Shown: positions 47,406-62,703 of the stretch, piece by piece
Layout of the letters: every line of letters begins with the position of its first letter
Numbering within the stretch: the stretch's first letter is position 1
From: Ascaris suum
Lineage: Eukaryota > Nematoda > Chromadorea > Rhabditida > Ascarididae
Reading direction: 5' to 3'
NCBI GenBank assembly: GCA_013433145.1
Contig: CM024183.1
Coordinates: 2,183,001-2,247,000, forward strand
DNA length: 64,000 nucleotides
Notes under the pieces: generated by a model
Database searches by the model: none
What the model was told of the DNA's origin: nothing
The model's input: only the letters and a program-made list of their open reading frames with translations
Made by a program: the position numbers and the translations under genes

Positions 47406-48531
47406 CATATTTTATCGATCACCCTTCCTCGATCACTATATATCCCTCTTGAATATACGGTGATTTTCGAAAATTTGAAATTAACAAAAATTCTGCCTAA
47501 ACATGCTTCCTAACCAACACGTCAGACCATCAACGCTGAATCCTGCATAAATTGTAAGTTTCCCCCTTTTCCTTGTAAATAAATGACATTTGCATTATGT
47601 GCCTATGTCGGCAAGTTGTGGACCTGATAAACCTGAGAAGTGTAAGCAATGAAAAAAGATACTGTACAATCGAACATCGAGTATAGTACTGTAAGTGTAA
47701 ATACTGTAAGTGATATTGTAAATAGTGTAATTAATAAAATAAATATGGGATCCAAAAATGCCACAGATGGGGTATATGGACGTAATTCGAATAGCAAAAG
47801 TGGAACATGACACAATTTATTTGCGATCAGCTCTTTTTTTTTTTTGCATTTCGATACAATTGCACTTAGCAATAATATTCACCGTTTATAGTTGATGAGT
47901 CGATCGAATTTATGAAATGTAATGATGAAAATTTATTTCATGAAAATCTCTTTTTTTTGCATTGCGATAATAAAAGTACTCACAGATTTATGTAAATTTT
48001 TGAGCAAATTTGCATAAAATACTCAGAAGGAAACGAGAGAGAAATGAAAAAACTCTCATAATTTCTAGCTGATAGTTCAGTTTTATTCATAATAAAGAAT
48101 AGCAATAAAAAAAGGAGTTTGTTAATAATAGTAAGAGTTAAGTCGTATATGACCAATATTTAATATATCAGCGTCATGTTTGTTTGATTCGTAACTTAAT
48201 CAGTGATAACAGATACTAATAATCCGGTGAATACACAAATAAACTAAATTATAAGAAGGTGGGAGGAAATTGCCGAAAGGCAAATTATAAAATCAGCATA
48301 TTCTCGAAGCCTTGTAGTAACTAATAATAATAGGAAAATTATGTTTGAATTTTGCGATTTAATTATTTTTCTTTTTTTTGATGAAAAAGGCCTTTCTCAT
48401 TTATGCAAATTTTATTAGAAGCCATCATCATCGTCACTTTGAGAGGAAAAGGACAAACAGAATGATATAAAATGATTTAGTTTAAAAAGAGTAATAGTCA
48501 CCTCCCATTTCCTGGCTCCCTTCCTCCGATT

Positions 48532-48547
48532 CCCCCCCCCCCCCCCC
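48532..48547. repeat. 16-C run
   Basis: Sixteen consecutive C in a C/T-rich neighbourhood. Confidence 0.9.
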
Positions 48548-49840
48548 ATCCACCCATTTCTTCCCTCATTCTATCCACAAGATTTTTCGCTCAAAAAAAG
48601 AATTTTTCAATGGGCATCGAATGTATTAATGTACTTGACCACCATAATGAACCGATTAATACTTATTTCATGATATTTGAATCAGTCGTAATAGTGGTGG
48701 AACTATGCATCCTTTCAAATGCAGCTGGCATAAGCACTGCGTCCATTTTGCATATATCAGGTGATGCATCTTGTTGACAGCCGTTCGTCGAAATCGGTGC
48801 AACATTGGCATACCGTTGTAGTAACGGTCCAAATTACTTCAACTGAACTGTGAGCGGCTCGTCTGAATAAATGTTTGTGACGAAAAATGGGTTGAAATGG
48901 AGCTGTCATGGCAGTTGAATTTTTTAAACGACTATAAGCAAGTAATATATATCTACAGGTACCATATCGCAAAATAATATTACTGTATGTGAATGAATAT
49001 TTTCTACTTATCCAACTGTCTAAAGTGCCGTAAAATGTAACAGATATTCACCTTAATATGCAAATGAGTCATGCAAAACAAATGTTTTTTTTTTGTTAAA
49101 CGAATGTGGGTATCATGGAAAATTCCTTTTTCGTATAACGTTTTCATGACCATTTACGGATTTCTTTTGGAATCAACGACTTTAACAAATATTTTGCATA
49201 ACACAGAAGTGTGTTAATGATAACACATTCTTTTATTAGGTTTAGTACATATCAGTACGAATCGAGTGTTGAGAAATACTCTAGTAGAAAAATTTAACGA
49301 TATTACGACCATCTACCGAAGTATCCATCTGAACCTATATTATACAGCCATAATCACGATTAACCTATCTTGATTCGATCGGTGTAGCACAGTTGGATAC
49401 AAATAAAATAAATAAACAATAAACATCTTATGCTATAATCCCTTTAAAAACTTATTACATCAAGCACAATGAACATTAACGTATATGACCATTTACGAAT
49501 TCATTTAGGCTCCTTTTAATTCATTTCTAATCATTCTTATTAATGATTACCATTAATTTCGGTTCAATTATGCAAACAATTCGATGATCCGTAATGAGTA
49601 CCTTTGTTTCTTCAATCATCTTGTCGTCGATAACGCAACTACAACATATTATAGACGCAATTTTGTTTGTTTGCACTGTATACGTATTTTATATCTGTTG
49701 TTGATTCATTCCGTCGTGAGAGAAGGGTTAGGAGAAGGGAGGACTGCTTATCTGAGAAAGCCATAGACTTATTGGTACCGATTAAGTGATACGTGAACCA
49801 TACTCAAATAATTCTTATCAATATCTAACGAGTAACTAAC

Positions 49841-49912
49841 CTGTGACAGGAAAATATTTCTTCGCAAAACTAGTGGAAATTCGTCTGGAATGAATGTTTT
49901 GTTTTCAAACAT
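49841..49912 (-). CDS. Candidate first exon, gene unknown
   Basis: ATG opens 24 codons ([18 protein letters not shown], then NIFLSQ) ending at the donor CAG|GTTAGT. P-L-x-L-R-R loosely recalls the PLxRRLQT region before the first helix of DGAT2 proteins, but its phase (0) does not match acyltransferase exon a without a further exon. It may be chance. Confidence 0.18.
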
Positions 49913-49930
49913 ATGTATGTGATCTAATAA

Positions 49931-50082
<152 letters not shown>

Positions 50083-51029
50083 TTTTTGGCATCCAGGAAG
50101 TTGCGCATTTAATGTGACGATTCTCTCTTTGTTTCGAAAAAATTCTACTTCCTTATTCCTCTGCAATCGTTTTTATAAATTTACTTAAAATGTGTTTGAA
50201 ATTTTTTTTTCTTAGCAAATGTATCACTTTGTGATCGAGAATGGTGAACGCTTTTTTTTAAAATAGAAGATGAGCAGCTCGGCAAATTTTTTTTTTTCGT
50301 ATGTCTGCTTTCTCGTTTTTTTATGACGTTTGTACCAGTTGTCGCATAGCACCGATACACACGAGTCCTTTTTGTTGGTCGTTTTTTTCTCCATTCCTAT
50401 CCCAAAAGCTTGAAATGTTCGTCGTGGAAATTTTTACACGTTCATGTTGAAATCAATATTAAGCGTACAGTTACTAGGAATTACTGTTAGCTCGATCTCT
50501 TAAGTATGATGTTGTCTCTCAACTTCAATGCCTCAAACTTTACATCCTTTTTAAGTTTCAAGTCTACTCTCACTTGAGATCTCCATCTAGAGATCAACCT
50601 TTTGTTGATATGCGCTAGTGCCTATCTCACTTACAAAAAGATTATTTCTTTTTAAATTTCTTTATCCGATTTCATTATCAATTATGCTTATTTCGCCTAT
50701 TTAGGTGAATAACTAAAGATCTCAGAACTAATGATCAAGGTTTAAAGTCGAAATATAATATGTAATCACTATCAATTATGTTGATATTTACTAAAGCTAA
50801 CTAATACTCTTATTATTTGCCTCTATTTCTTTGAAAATTCCATTCATTTTATGAGCGGTAAATTAAACTCAGATATTATTTGCTGTTTGTCTAAAGTCAG
50901 AAGCAGCTCTATTTATAATCATATAAAAAGTTGTAACTTTTGAGCTTTAGTATTCCTATTAACGGCACATAGACCTAAGTGAAAGAGCAGCTGTGTGGCT
51001 TTACCGTTTTGCCATGATAAAGAAAATTT

Positions 51030-51510
51030 TTTTACTGAACACTGATTGTTTTTTTCACAGCCGTCTCCTTCATTCCATCCGTCCTCTCATATTCTTCGTG
51101 AGGAGCGCTAGGATTGCGAGCTATTTCAGGCGTAGGTATCATCGCACCGTTAAATACTGGGTCCCTCAGCACTTTTCGAATCCGTACAGCGGTGTAGGTT
51201 GTTGGGGTCATCAGCACTGAGAGCACACTTCTTTGTTGAGATATCTACGAGGTGAAAAAAAACACCTCAACGTTGTGGTGCATTGTAGGCGGTCATTTTT
51301 TGCCGAGTTATGCCAAGAGTGTTGACGGCACGAAGCGGTACCGCAAGATGTCCATTGAATCTATGTATGTCTTCTATACTATACGAATAATGGCCGTGCG
51401 CAATACAACGATCGCTAGCCCATATTGCCCGAAAGTCATCACCGTTTGGTGTAAGGCAAATTTCACGCCCCAGACCATCTTAATCGTACCTGGTAGTGTA
51501 AGGCTGTAAG
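51030..51510 (-). pseudogene. Decayed coding island, possibly Tc1/mariner transposase
   Basis: This patch is more GC-rich than its surroundings, with long minus-strand frames broken by stops. One frame reads IKMVWGVKFA, then after a TAG KTYIDSMDILRYRFVPSTLL and TMHHNVEV. MVWG followed by a Y-x-x-x-L...L-x-P helix and a QHDNA-like stretch is the order seen in Tc1/mariner catalytic domains. The DDE residues cannot be assigned with confidence and no terminal inverted repeats were located. It could also be an unrelated dead gene. Confidence 0.28.
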
Positions 51511-52429
51511 CTTAGCTTAGTGCATGCTTAATTTGCATATGAGCTACTTTGAATCCAAAACCTGGCTTCTACAAAAACTTGCCGATGGGAAAGCGGTTAC
51601 GGGATATCGGACACTCCATGATGGTGAATGAGGCTTGCTTTCTTGACCTGCGTATTTTTTGAAAAAGCTTGCTGTATATATACTATAGGTTACCTTGTTA
51701 TAACGTCAATACGATCACCAAAATTGCTTGAAGCAGTACCTATGGTACTCTTTGGTATTTCGCATTCAATAGAAACCTTCGACGGAGTGCTATAGTCGAT
51801 TGTGCTGACATGCTAAATGCCGAAAGCAGTGAAGTTATGAAGATACGTATATGAGATTATATGTTTGTGATATCATAATACTAAAATTGGTGATAAAGAT
51901 GATCATATATCCTCGTTAGGAATTTTAATATTTACTAATTGTAAAACATGATATTGAGCTCAATTAATGCCAAATAACATTCAGTAATATTGCGTTAAAA
52001 TAAAATCGTTCAGAGCAAAATATAACACATTCTAAGTGTTAAGCTTAAAAGAGAAATGTGTTATGATAACATACTTAACCATTTACTCTGATATTTAGCG
52101 TATCGTTTTCAATCTAATAATCAAAATTCTACACCTATTTTCAATAATTAAGGCAAAATATTCCATTGTAATTTTTGATTCTCGAATATGGATAAGGCGA
52201 TTTATGAGAACTACGTGAATGATCCTCCATTTCAAAAAAAACGTTAACCCTTTTGAAGGTCACTCTTGTGAAGATGTAATTTTTTAAAGCGACGTTGTGT
52301 AGTTTTTCAATTGTGCTATAGAACGGAAGTGCTTCAAGGGTATTGACCTTTAATGATGACATACCAACTTTATAATATGAGACGCGATCACGGAAGCGAA
52401 ATCATTCAGGAATCTTTCTTTACAATATC

Positions 52430-52770
52430 GACAATGGACAATTCACATTCGCACAATAATAATAGTAATAGTAACAAAAGCGATAACAATAATAATGGGA
52501 GTAATAATATTAGTATTTACAATGGTAATATAACGATACTAATAATAAAAAATAAAATGATAATAAGAGTATTAAGTAATAATAAGTAATTCAAGTAATA
52601 AGAAAAACGAAACTACTAGAGCAATAATAATAACAAAAACAATGATAATAATAGTAACATGGTAAAGACTTTTATAATGACAGCAGTAATTATAACAGAA
52701 ATGATAACAGTGATAACAATGATAACAATGAACAACAATAATAATGATAATAAAAACAATATTTAACGTC
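52430..52770. repeat. Imperfect AAT/AAC trinucleotide-rich tract
   Basis: About 340 bp of irregular AAT, AAC, AGT and GAT triplets. Any asparagine-rich frame through it reflects the repeat. Confidence 0.8.
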
Positions 52771-52988
52771 GATAATAATGAAGATCTATAATTTAACGGC
52801 TCATTAGAACTGAATTTAGGAGCTTATCTCTCAATATGCTAAGCTTCCGAATATTTCACATAGTCACATTTTTCGTTGTCAAAGCAAATGAAAAGCATCT
52901 GTAATAAATTCGTCTCTGTACTAGTTTATACAGTATCACTCATTTGTCATCATTCGTTTAAATAATGATATACCCAGAACTCTCTTCT

Positions 52989-53060
52989 CTCCCTCCCCTC
53001 CCTCCCTCCCTCCCTCCCTCCCTCCCCCCTCCCTCCCTCCCCCCCCTCCCACTCCCATCT
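52989..53060. repeat. (CCCT)n tract
   Basis: About 70 bp of CCCT and CCT units with short C runs, no A or G for most of its length; a homopyrimidine tract. Confidence 0.9.
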
Positions 53061-53644
53061 CATTTTTTCCCTTATTTATAGATGGTCAAGGTTTGCTAAA
53101 TTTTGTTAGAATATCCAATTTTGCGTTTATTTGAAGAACAAAAAAAAAACGGAGATAATAGAAGATAAGAGTTGAAATTTTCCAATAATATATAATGGTG
53201 CGCTTAGTTTAATAATATAGAATAGAGATGAACAATGAAAATTCTCATCAATAGATTGCGTGGAGATTACTCATTATGAAATAACCTATAATATTAAAAG
53301 ACGATTGCGAAAAATTTCAATCAGCTTATCGTTTACATTTTTTTGCGGGAATTTACACTACAAATCATACGGCGATTAAGGTTGCATCTTTCGCCAGATA
53401 TGTTTCGATATACTTTGTTTTGGTTATCTATTTCAGTTTTAATTTAAGTGCTAGTGAAGTGGATGTTATGAAATTTGCTGATCATAATATGAATCGTTGA
53501 TTGATCTCTCTGATCATCTGCAGCATTATTAGTTCATCAAATTCGATGGAACTAATGAATGTTTAAAGTGCTATACTATTTAGAGTTTTATTTCATTGAT
53601 CGGTTTTTCTTCATTTTATACCCAATTCCGCTGTATTTTTTTTT

Positions 53645-53659
53645 GGGGGGGGGGGGGGG
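53645..53659. repeat. 15-G run
   Basis: Fifteen consecutive G directly after a T-run. It creates a false Gly-Gly stretch in an otherwise hydrophobic open frame. Confidence 0.9.
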
Positions 53660-55244
53660 AAATTATAAGGGGCTCTTTGTTCTGTTTATTTTATCCTTTT
53701 TCATTTACTATTTAGAACTATTTGGGCTTGTTAAATTTGAAGGTACTATTCCGCATATTGTTGTATCAGTTGTTACCATAATTTACAACATTAGTTGGTT
53801 GAGTGAGGAGATTGTAGATCTCATAGCCTTCCAAGCTTATATATCCTCATTTTTTTTGCTAGTTTCACAAATTTATGAAGCCTTTTTCTGAAATATGTTC
53901 TGAATGCATAATCGTGGAAGGTTTAGAATTGAGATTTTGCTCCCTACCATAGATTTCACTAGGCTCGGATTAAATTCATAGTTGTTGAATATTCCAATGT
54001 TGATGTTGTTGACGATCTTTCTTCCTTTAGAAGTCACCAAATAATTGCGCTTCAGTAGTATCAAATATTCGTTTAAAACATGCTAAATAGTCCGTCAATT
54101 TTCTTTATAAAAGACGATACTTGAAGAAATAAAGAAAGATGAATCACAACGGTTCGCATCTTTATATCCAATGTATAAAATGCATAAAAAATATTTTTTG
54201 AATGCAATTTGTGCATTTCTTCGATTTGACACTATGGAAAAATATTTGTAGAGCGCAATTGCAATATGCAAAATGCATAGTTTATTTTTCGAATAATTGC
54301 AACTCAAAATGAACTCTCATCGAAACGTTTACGAAATCTTTGCATTTTTTTAAAGCCTCTAAGGATCGTCACCTCACGATGAATTTATCTTATGTTAGTT
54401 CTAATTTATATGATTGACGTAATAACTGTATTCTTTACTCATATAAATCTAAGATTCATAGAAATAGTAGAATATTTATGTTTCTCCTATATTTCTGTTC
54501 TTCTCTCCTCCCTCCCCATCCCTCTTCTCTCTCAGTCCTCCTGTCCGAATCGTTTAGTCGTCAAAACTACCCACAATTTTGAGTAGATAGATTCTCATCG
54601 TCCAACGCAATATTTCACTTCTAATCAACATATGCGCTTTTTTTTATTGAAACTGACGATTCGTCGGTCCTTCTTGAAAGAGATATCATTCACATTTAAG
54701 ACGTGGCTTGTAGAGGTGATTAATGCGTGCATGAAAACCCGCATTTCCTTCAACCGTTTTCGTTACTAAGCAGCCACATTTAATATTTTGCCTCTTTTTT
54801 TTGATATACTTTTTGAATATTTCATCAATGGCATATCCGGCTACACATAGAATTATAGAATATGGAAAATTTTTTGATTATTTCTTTGTAATTCAATTGA
54901 TTTAATTCGCCTTTAATTAAAAGCATTTTTTAAAAATTTATCCATCAATCCCCCGTCTTTATAATAATTTAACATAAAATTTATAGCAAATTTCTATTAT
55001 TAAATATTTGCGTTATAATGAAATATTTAGAAAAAAATACAATGACAAAAATAACATAGACGTTGCATAAAACATTCTCTCCATAGAATTTTTTTGCAAG
55101 GCGTCCATTAGTTCATATCTTTCATATTTTGCTGCATAATAACACCATCCAAAGAAATATTACTCACTTGTGGATATATAATCGTGGCGCATCATCTAAG
55201 GCTTCTTCAGCGCTACTTTGGATTTCCCTATTAGACTACATATG

Positions 55245-55248
<4 letters not shown>

Positions 55249-55330
<82 letters not shown>
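55249..55330. repeat. (TA)n microsatellite
   Basis: Alternating TA of about 82 bp, preceded by a TATG-type variant. Confidence 0.97.
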
Positions 55331-55331
<1 letters not shown>

Positions 55332-55706
55332 CATGTTTGTTGGTGTTGATGTGGTGTGTATTTGTGTTGATAGGTGACAAGCCATCGTTACGCGTTCATA
55401 GAGCACTAAAAAATAGCGATAACGAACGCGGTCAACGTCTATCTCAGAGAGGGGTTTTTTAGTTTCGCAAATATGTTCTTTAGGGTTACGCCTACACTAT
55501 GTAACTATCGTCAACTGCTTTCTCTTCAACGTTTTTTTTTCATTGGAAAATTTGCTCCAAACAAAGAATACACTAAAATAATCAAACAACGCAACAAAAC
55601 TTCACCCTATAATGTGTTGTAGCATAAAATTGAGCGGAATACTATAATATATGGTGGAAAATTTTCAGGAAAAATAATTGATAAAAAAAGAAAATATCAC
55701 CATTGG

Positions 55707-55746
55707 GGAATTTAAATTCCCATCCAGGAATTTAAATTCCCATCCA
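55707..55746. repeat. Tandem 20-bp repeat of a palindrome
   Basis: GGAATTTAAATTCCCATCCA is present twice head to tail. Each unit contains the perfect 14-bp palindrome GGAATTTAAATTCC. Confidence 0.9.
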
Positions 55747-58429
55747 CTTAAAAGAACCTCTCAGACGTTATTTTTCCTAAATGTTTATTGTATTGAAAAG
55801 ATCCGAAGAATTATAAGCGTTATTTTCCTTTTTTTAATTGAGAATAACTCTCATTTAATCTGTCAAAACTTCTTTATTCAAATATCGATCCATTAAATTC
55901 TATAAGGTAGTGTTTACATGTACTTCTCCAATTAATCTTATTTCCTCATCGAAAAATTTTGGTCTTTAGAAGTATATCGACGCTCTTAGCAAAAATTGCT
56001 ATCGATTCCTTATTTCTCAATAAACAATGAGAGTAAAAATTTTCAAAAATTTTCCATGAGGAAATATTTTGCTCTCGAAATATTAGTGGTTTATTTTTCA
56101 ATAAAAGCATTTTTAAATATCACTTAGGTGGTTTTATAAAATTCGTAACTGTTGTCTTTTCTTCGTGATATTTACGGCTAGTTTCTTAGTGATATTCTGC
56201 TGAAAATCTCTTGTTTTGACGTAGATATTGACATTATTTATTGAATGAAAAAATTGAACTCATATCGACGATAAGCGAGACAGAAAATATGATAATTCTA
56301 AAAGTAATTAGGAATTCTCCAGATGAAATGATCGCTACAGCAGTTATTTTATTCAAAAAAAAGGCTTTACTAGTATTCATTAAAAATTCTCGTTTTAGCA
56401 TCTTTATGCTTACTTCTTATTTACTTTTTTTGATGTATGAACAAATGAAATAAATTACTTTTATGCAAACACAACGCTATAACCTATAAAAATATTGGTG
56501 AATAAAAATAATCGTTGCCGCAAAAAAAAAAAAAAATAAAACCACTCTTCAACAATAAAGCTGTAAAAGTGTTTTTCATAAACTTGTTTAGTTGCTAGCA
56601 TAATTTGTATCTATTATAAAACGACTTATCATTAAGATCACTGATGTCTGTTGTTTGTCTGTCTTGAAGTCGGTCGAAATTTCAACATCAGACAGTATTA
56701 ATGTTTGAGGGCTGTTGAAATGGAATGTGAAACTGTTAAAGATCGAGAATTGAACGATACCCGATAACGCTCAATGAAAAGCAAAAAAAAAAACTGTTGT
56801 CGTACTTCGTTCCCACAACTTTTTTGTCGGTCATCGTCCTTTTTTTTGTCGGCATATTGGATCGTTGGGCAATCGTTTGCCCCAAACAGAGGCGTGTCTG
56901 AGCGCACGTCGTTCTTGTTTTTCGTTGCATTGCGTGCAACTCATGATTGTATTTGCTTGATAGCTTGTGCAAGAGATGAATTGTGCTCTGCGCTATTTTA
57001 TGAGCCTTTGCAAAATAGCATTTATTGCAACATCATGCTTATGCATATGTCTGCCTATCTGGCTGGCTGTCTGACAGACAGTTCCGATGTAAGACCATAG
57101 AATCTGCAAAGTTTGGTGAGTAATCCCCTGCACAACATGAACTTTAACTCGAGTTCTCGCCTTCGGAAATCGTTATGGACATGGACATGGGATATGCCGA
57201 AAATTTTGCTCATATTTTTCAACCGATCGGATCCTTGTCTTGTGCAGATTGCGTGTCGTGAAAAAAAAACTTTTTCTGGAAGATTCATCCATCAGTCGGA
57301 CGAGCCAAAAAATGAGTACATTATTGGTTGTTTTTGTTTGCAGTTCAACATGCAGTTAGTTGTATTTGAAGTTATAAATGACGGTTAGCAATAGCTTACA
57401 TCTCCCGATACGCACCGGATGCTTTCAGTATTAATTGATCAGTTCGGAATTTGTGTCCAGGTTATCCTACATTTTCTGGTTCCACCATCAAATCGTTGAG
57501 CTCGAACTACCGGATAGACCGATATGCGCATATGAACATGACCTCGTTATTATGCGTTTTGCAAAGACAAATTACCGAAGGAACAATCTAATATTAAAGG
57601 CATCAGTGATCGGCTTATTCAATTTTTTCAATAAGAAAATTGATTGATGCCCACTCCCTACATAAGCTACAGAAAGTTAGTGATTTCAAATCGGATTGCA
57701 GTAGACGGATGGCATCAAGAAATATGTGCTCTCATTGATGTTTATAGATGGCAAAGTGAAAGTTTTTCGACTAATCTAGTTGAGTAGCCCTCATTCAGTC
57801 CTTCAATCCTAAATATGAGAATTATATCCATTCGGCCCTTTGAATTCAAATAAAACAGTTTGGATTCTTTATCACAATATAATAAAACATACAAATTGCA
57901 TTCACCATGATTACTAAAAAAGCCGCTAATGAAAAGTATACTCAGAAGGGCAAAGGTAATGACTGAGGTAAAACTGACGTTAATGAAATTATAGTAGTAC
58001 CATAATAGTCATATAGCAATTTGTATAGTTCGGACATCGGCGTCGTTTTATAAGAGTGTCAGTAAAGCCACTCCTAGTTTTTGAATTAATTGTTCAGCAA
58101 AAAAAAAATCGTAATTCTTAATAGTTTTTTTAAAATGAAACAGTGCTGATAAATACGATTGATATAGGCACTAGTGGAAATCGGTTGCTACCGCCATGAA
58201 ACCATTTAAACCAACCTAACATGATGGACTGAAACCTGGAACTTGCTCAACAAAATTTGCATATTGCAGATGGAAATAGAACCAATGATAGCTTGCAGAA
58301 AATGACCAAGTTGGAGCTACTATATCTTTTTTGGTGACCCAACATCCATTCGCTGTTACGTGTTCCTGTCCCCCACCCCCTCCATCTCACATCTAGAATT
58401 GCTGCCCGCGCTTGTCGTCTCTTTAGTAG

Positions 58430-58740
58430 TTTTGAACGATTCGTAGTATGTGGAGACCCAGAGACCGTACAGCTGATTATTCAATGATCGCTATCCTTCG
58501 ATGCTTCTACGGATTTTGTGGATTTGCATCCAGGCTCTTTCAAATACTTTATCCATAGCCTGTTGCTCTCATAATGTCATAAGTCGCGATGATGTCGTCG
58601 ACACATCAAAAAAAAAATTTTTTTTCTAGCCGGGCATATCAAGATCCCTCTTTAAAACTTGCCCTATGCGCGCCAGTCGATGGACTCATTTCTTTATTCG
58701 ACGAATCAGTGAAAGAGGTTTTATGAGCCCATTTCGACGT
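58430..58740 (-). pseudogene. Decayed Tc1/mariner-like transposase fragments
   Basis: On the minus strand, 58683-58712 encodes SLIRRIKK, and after a stop VHRLARIGQVLKRDLDMPG, resembling the basic N-terminal DNA-binding helices of nematode Tc1-type transposases. Further on (58486-58550), in another frame, KEPGCKSTKSVEASKD resembles the C-terminal block K-x-H-x-S-V-E-A-L-K-x-S that follows SPDLNP in such enzymes. Several stops and frame changes show it is dead, and the catalytic core is missing between the pieces. The call is pattern memory only. Confidence 0.35.
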
Positions 58741-58824
58741 TTCCCATCAGAAAGTAGTTTTTAAAAATTGCTATCGACATTATTACTGAGACGTTTTGCA
58801 CATCACGATCATTTTCCTTTACAT

Positions 58825-61579
<2,755 letters not shown>

Positions 61580-61778
61580 AAAACTCAAATGTGCCTCTGA
61601 GCTCGCAGAACGATGCCAGCCGAATAAGTCACTTTTGCATTTTATATGGGAATGTCCGCATCCTTTTCCCGTCGCCGTCACAATCCCCAATCCCTTCCCC
61701 CTACTCCGTGGGAGGCAATATTTGCACTCTGTCCCGGTTCTGTCCTTCATACAAAACATCGCTGTGATTGACCCATAA
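61580..61778 (+). pseudogene. Possible reverse-transcriptase-associated zinc-knuckle relic
   Basis: A GC-rich plus-strand frame reads ELAERCQPNKSLLHFIWECP and then HPFPVAVTIPNPFPLLRGR before stops. H-x-x-W-x-C-P after a Cys pair is typical of the zinc-binding segment downstream of non-LTR and BEL/Pao reverse transcriptases. Only one short block matches, so other origins remain possible. Confidence 0.25.
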
Positions 61779-62133
61779 TGCCCAAGAATCCAGCATCGTT
61801 TAGGAACGTAATGAAGTTCTAACCAAAACAAGCAGAGAGTGCATATAGTCGTGTAGTCCCTCGATATGGACGTCAAGATTGAAGCTGTGAAAGCAACATT
61901 ATACTTCCGCTTGAGGGAGGTGCCTCAACGATTCCATAGATGCATCGTTGTATATTCCATCTGAGACGTCATTCGCGAATGCTTCGTGAGTTTTGAAGTG
62001 CAGCAGCGCATAGTGCATCGATGAACTGAATCAATACAGGGCAATGAAAGGTTATTAACGCTTAGAAAAACAAGATGGCCCTCGCGCGCATGCGCTCCAC
62101 TCTCTTAGAAAAAAAATAAAAAAAAGGAAGTGC

Positions 62134-62224
62134 AATGACGCGTCAGCCGAGAGGTAGCTGCATCAAGCGTCGCGTCTCCATGTCGAAAAGAGAGACAAAT
62201 ACGACATTTGGAAACGAAAAACAG
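62134..62224 (+). CDS. Candidate first exon, unknown gene
   Basis: ATG opens 30 codons (MTRQPRGSCHQASRLHVEKR, then DKYDIWKRKT) up to the strong donor CAG|GTAAGA, leaving one base. The upstream 100 bp are unusually GC-rich, with GCGCGCATGCGC at about 62085-62096 and an upstream ATGGCC mini-frame of 14 codons. It could be coding or a 5' UTR. The protein is not recognised. Confidence 0.28.
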
Positions 62225-62703
62225 GTAAGACCACCACTAGCCTCATATTTTGGAAAGTAGCCAAGTAAAAGAATTTAGAAATTTTTTTTCATCACTATTA
62301 ATATAAGCAATAAAATACCCATCAATGCCCATCGTAGAAAGGTTAGCATATTGCACGGATTCCAGGTAACACAGATGCATCGAAAATCACAAACATTTCT
62401 GCTATCAAATAAAGAGATTTACATCCATTTCAATACGTACGATACTGTCACAAAAGTAACTTGACAACATCGGTTATAAGAAATCAACTTACCTCAGTTA
62501 TATTCCATTACGATCACCTGTAAATTGAAGAATTGCACCTGATACACCTATAAATTACATTCATTAATTGTTACACCTGTAAGTGATTTATTTAATGGTA
62601 TATTTTCACAAAATAATGGAGCCATTTCTTTATATAATATAAACCAACCAACTAAATAGCTGTACTTTTAGTGTTGTAAATATAGATGCAAATTTAAACA
62701 TAC

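Larger units (their letters stand above)
43194..49840. other. Region upstream of the acyltransferase; no supported gene
   Basis: The missing first exon of the acyltransferase should lie here or further right. I found no ATG exon ending one base into a codon. Contents are unique AT-rich sequence, a 25-bp direct repeat pair (47301-47405) and a 16-C run (48532-48547). Confidence 0.4.
53061..58426. other. Non-coding, repeat-rich stretch
   Basis: No gene supported. It includes the 15-G run (53645-53659), the (TA)n array at 55249-55330, a palindromic tandem repeat at 55707-55746 and a moderately GC-rich patch at 56790-57290 with overlapping short frames but no recognisable product. Confidence 0.45.

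Noticed and set aside
48757..48972. Minus-strand ATG frame starting MTAPFQPIFRHKHLFRRAAH, considered as the acyltransferase first exon
   Set aside because: Its donor (ACG|GTATGC) leaves phase 0, while exon a needs one leftover base; residues do not match the family N-terminus.
53559..53891. 110-codon hydrophobic frame
   Set aside because: Hydrophobicity comes from T-rich DNA and the frame crosses a 15-G run; no homology pattern.
56736..57388. Overlapping 77-108 codon frames on both strands
   Set aside because: Moderately GC-rich, but the frames compete with each other and none shows a motif. Kept only as a note.
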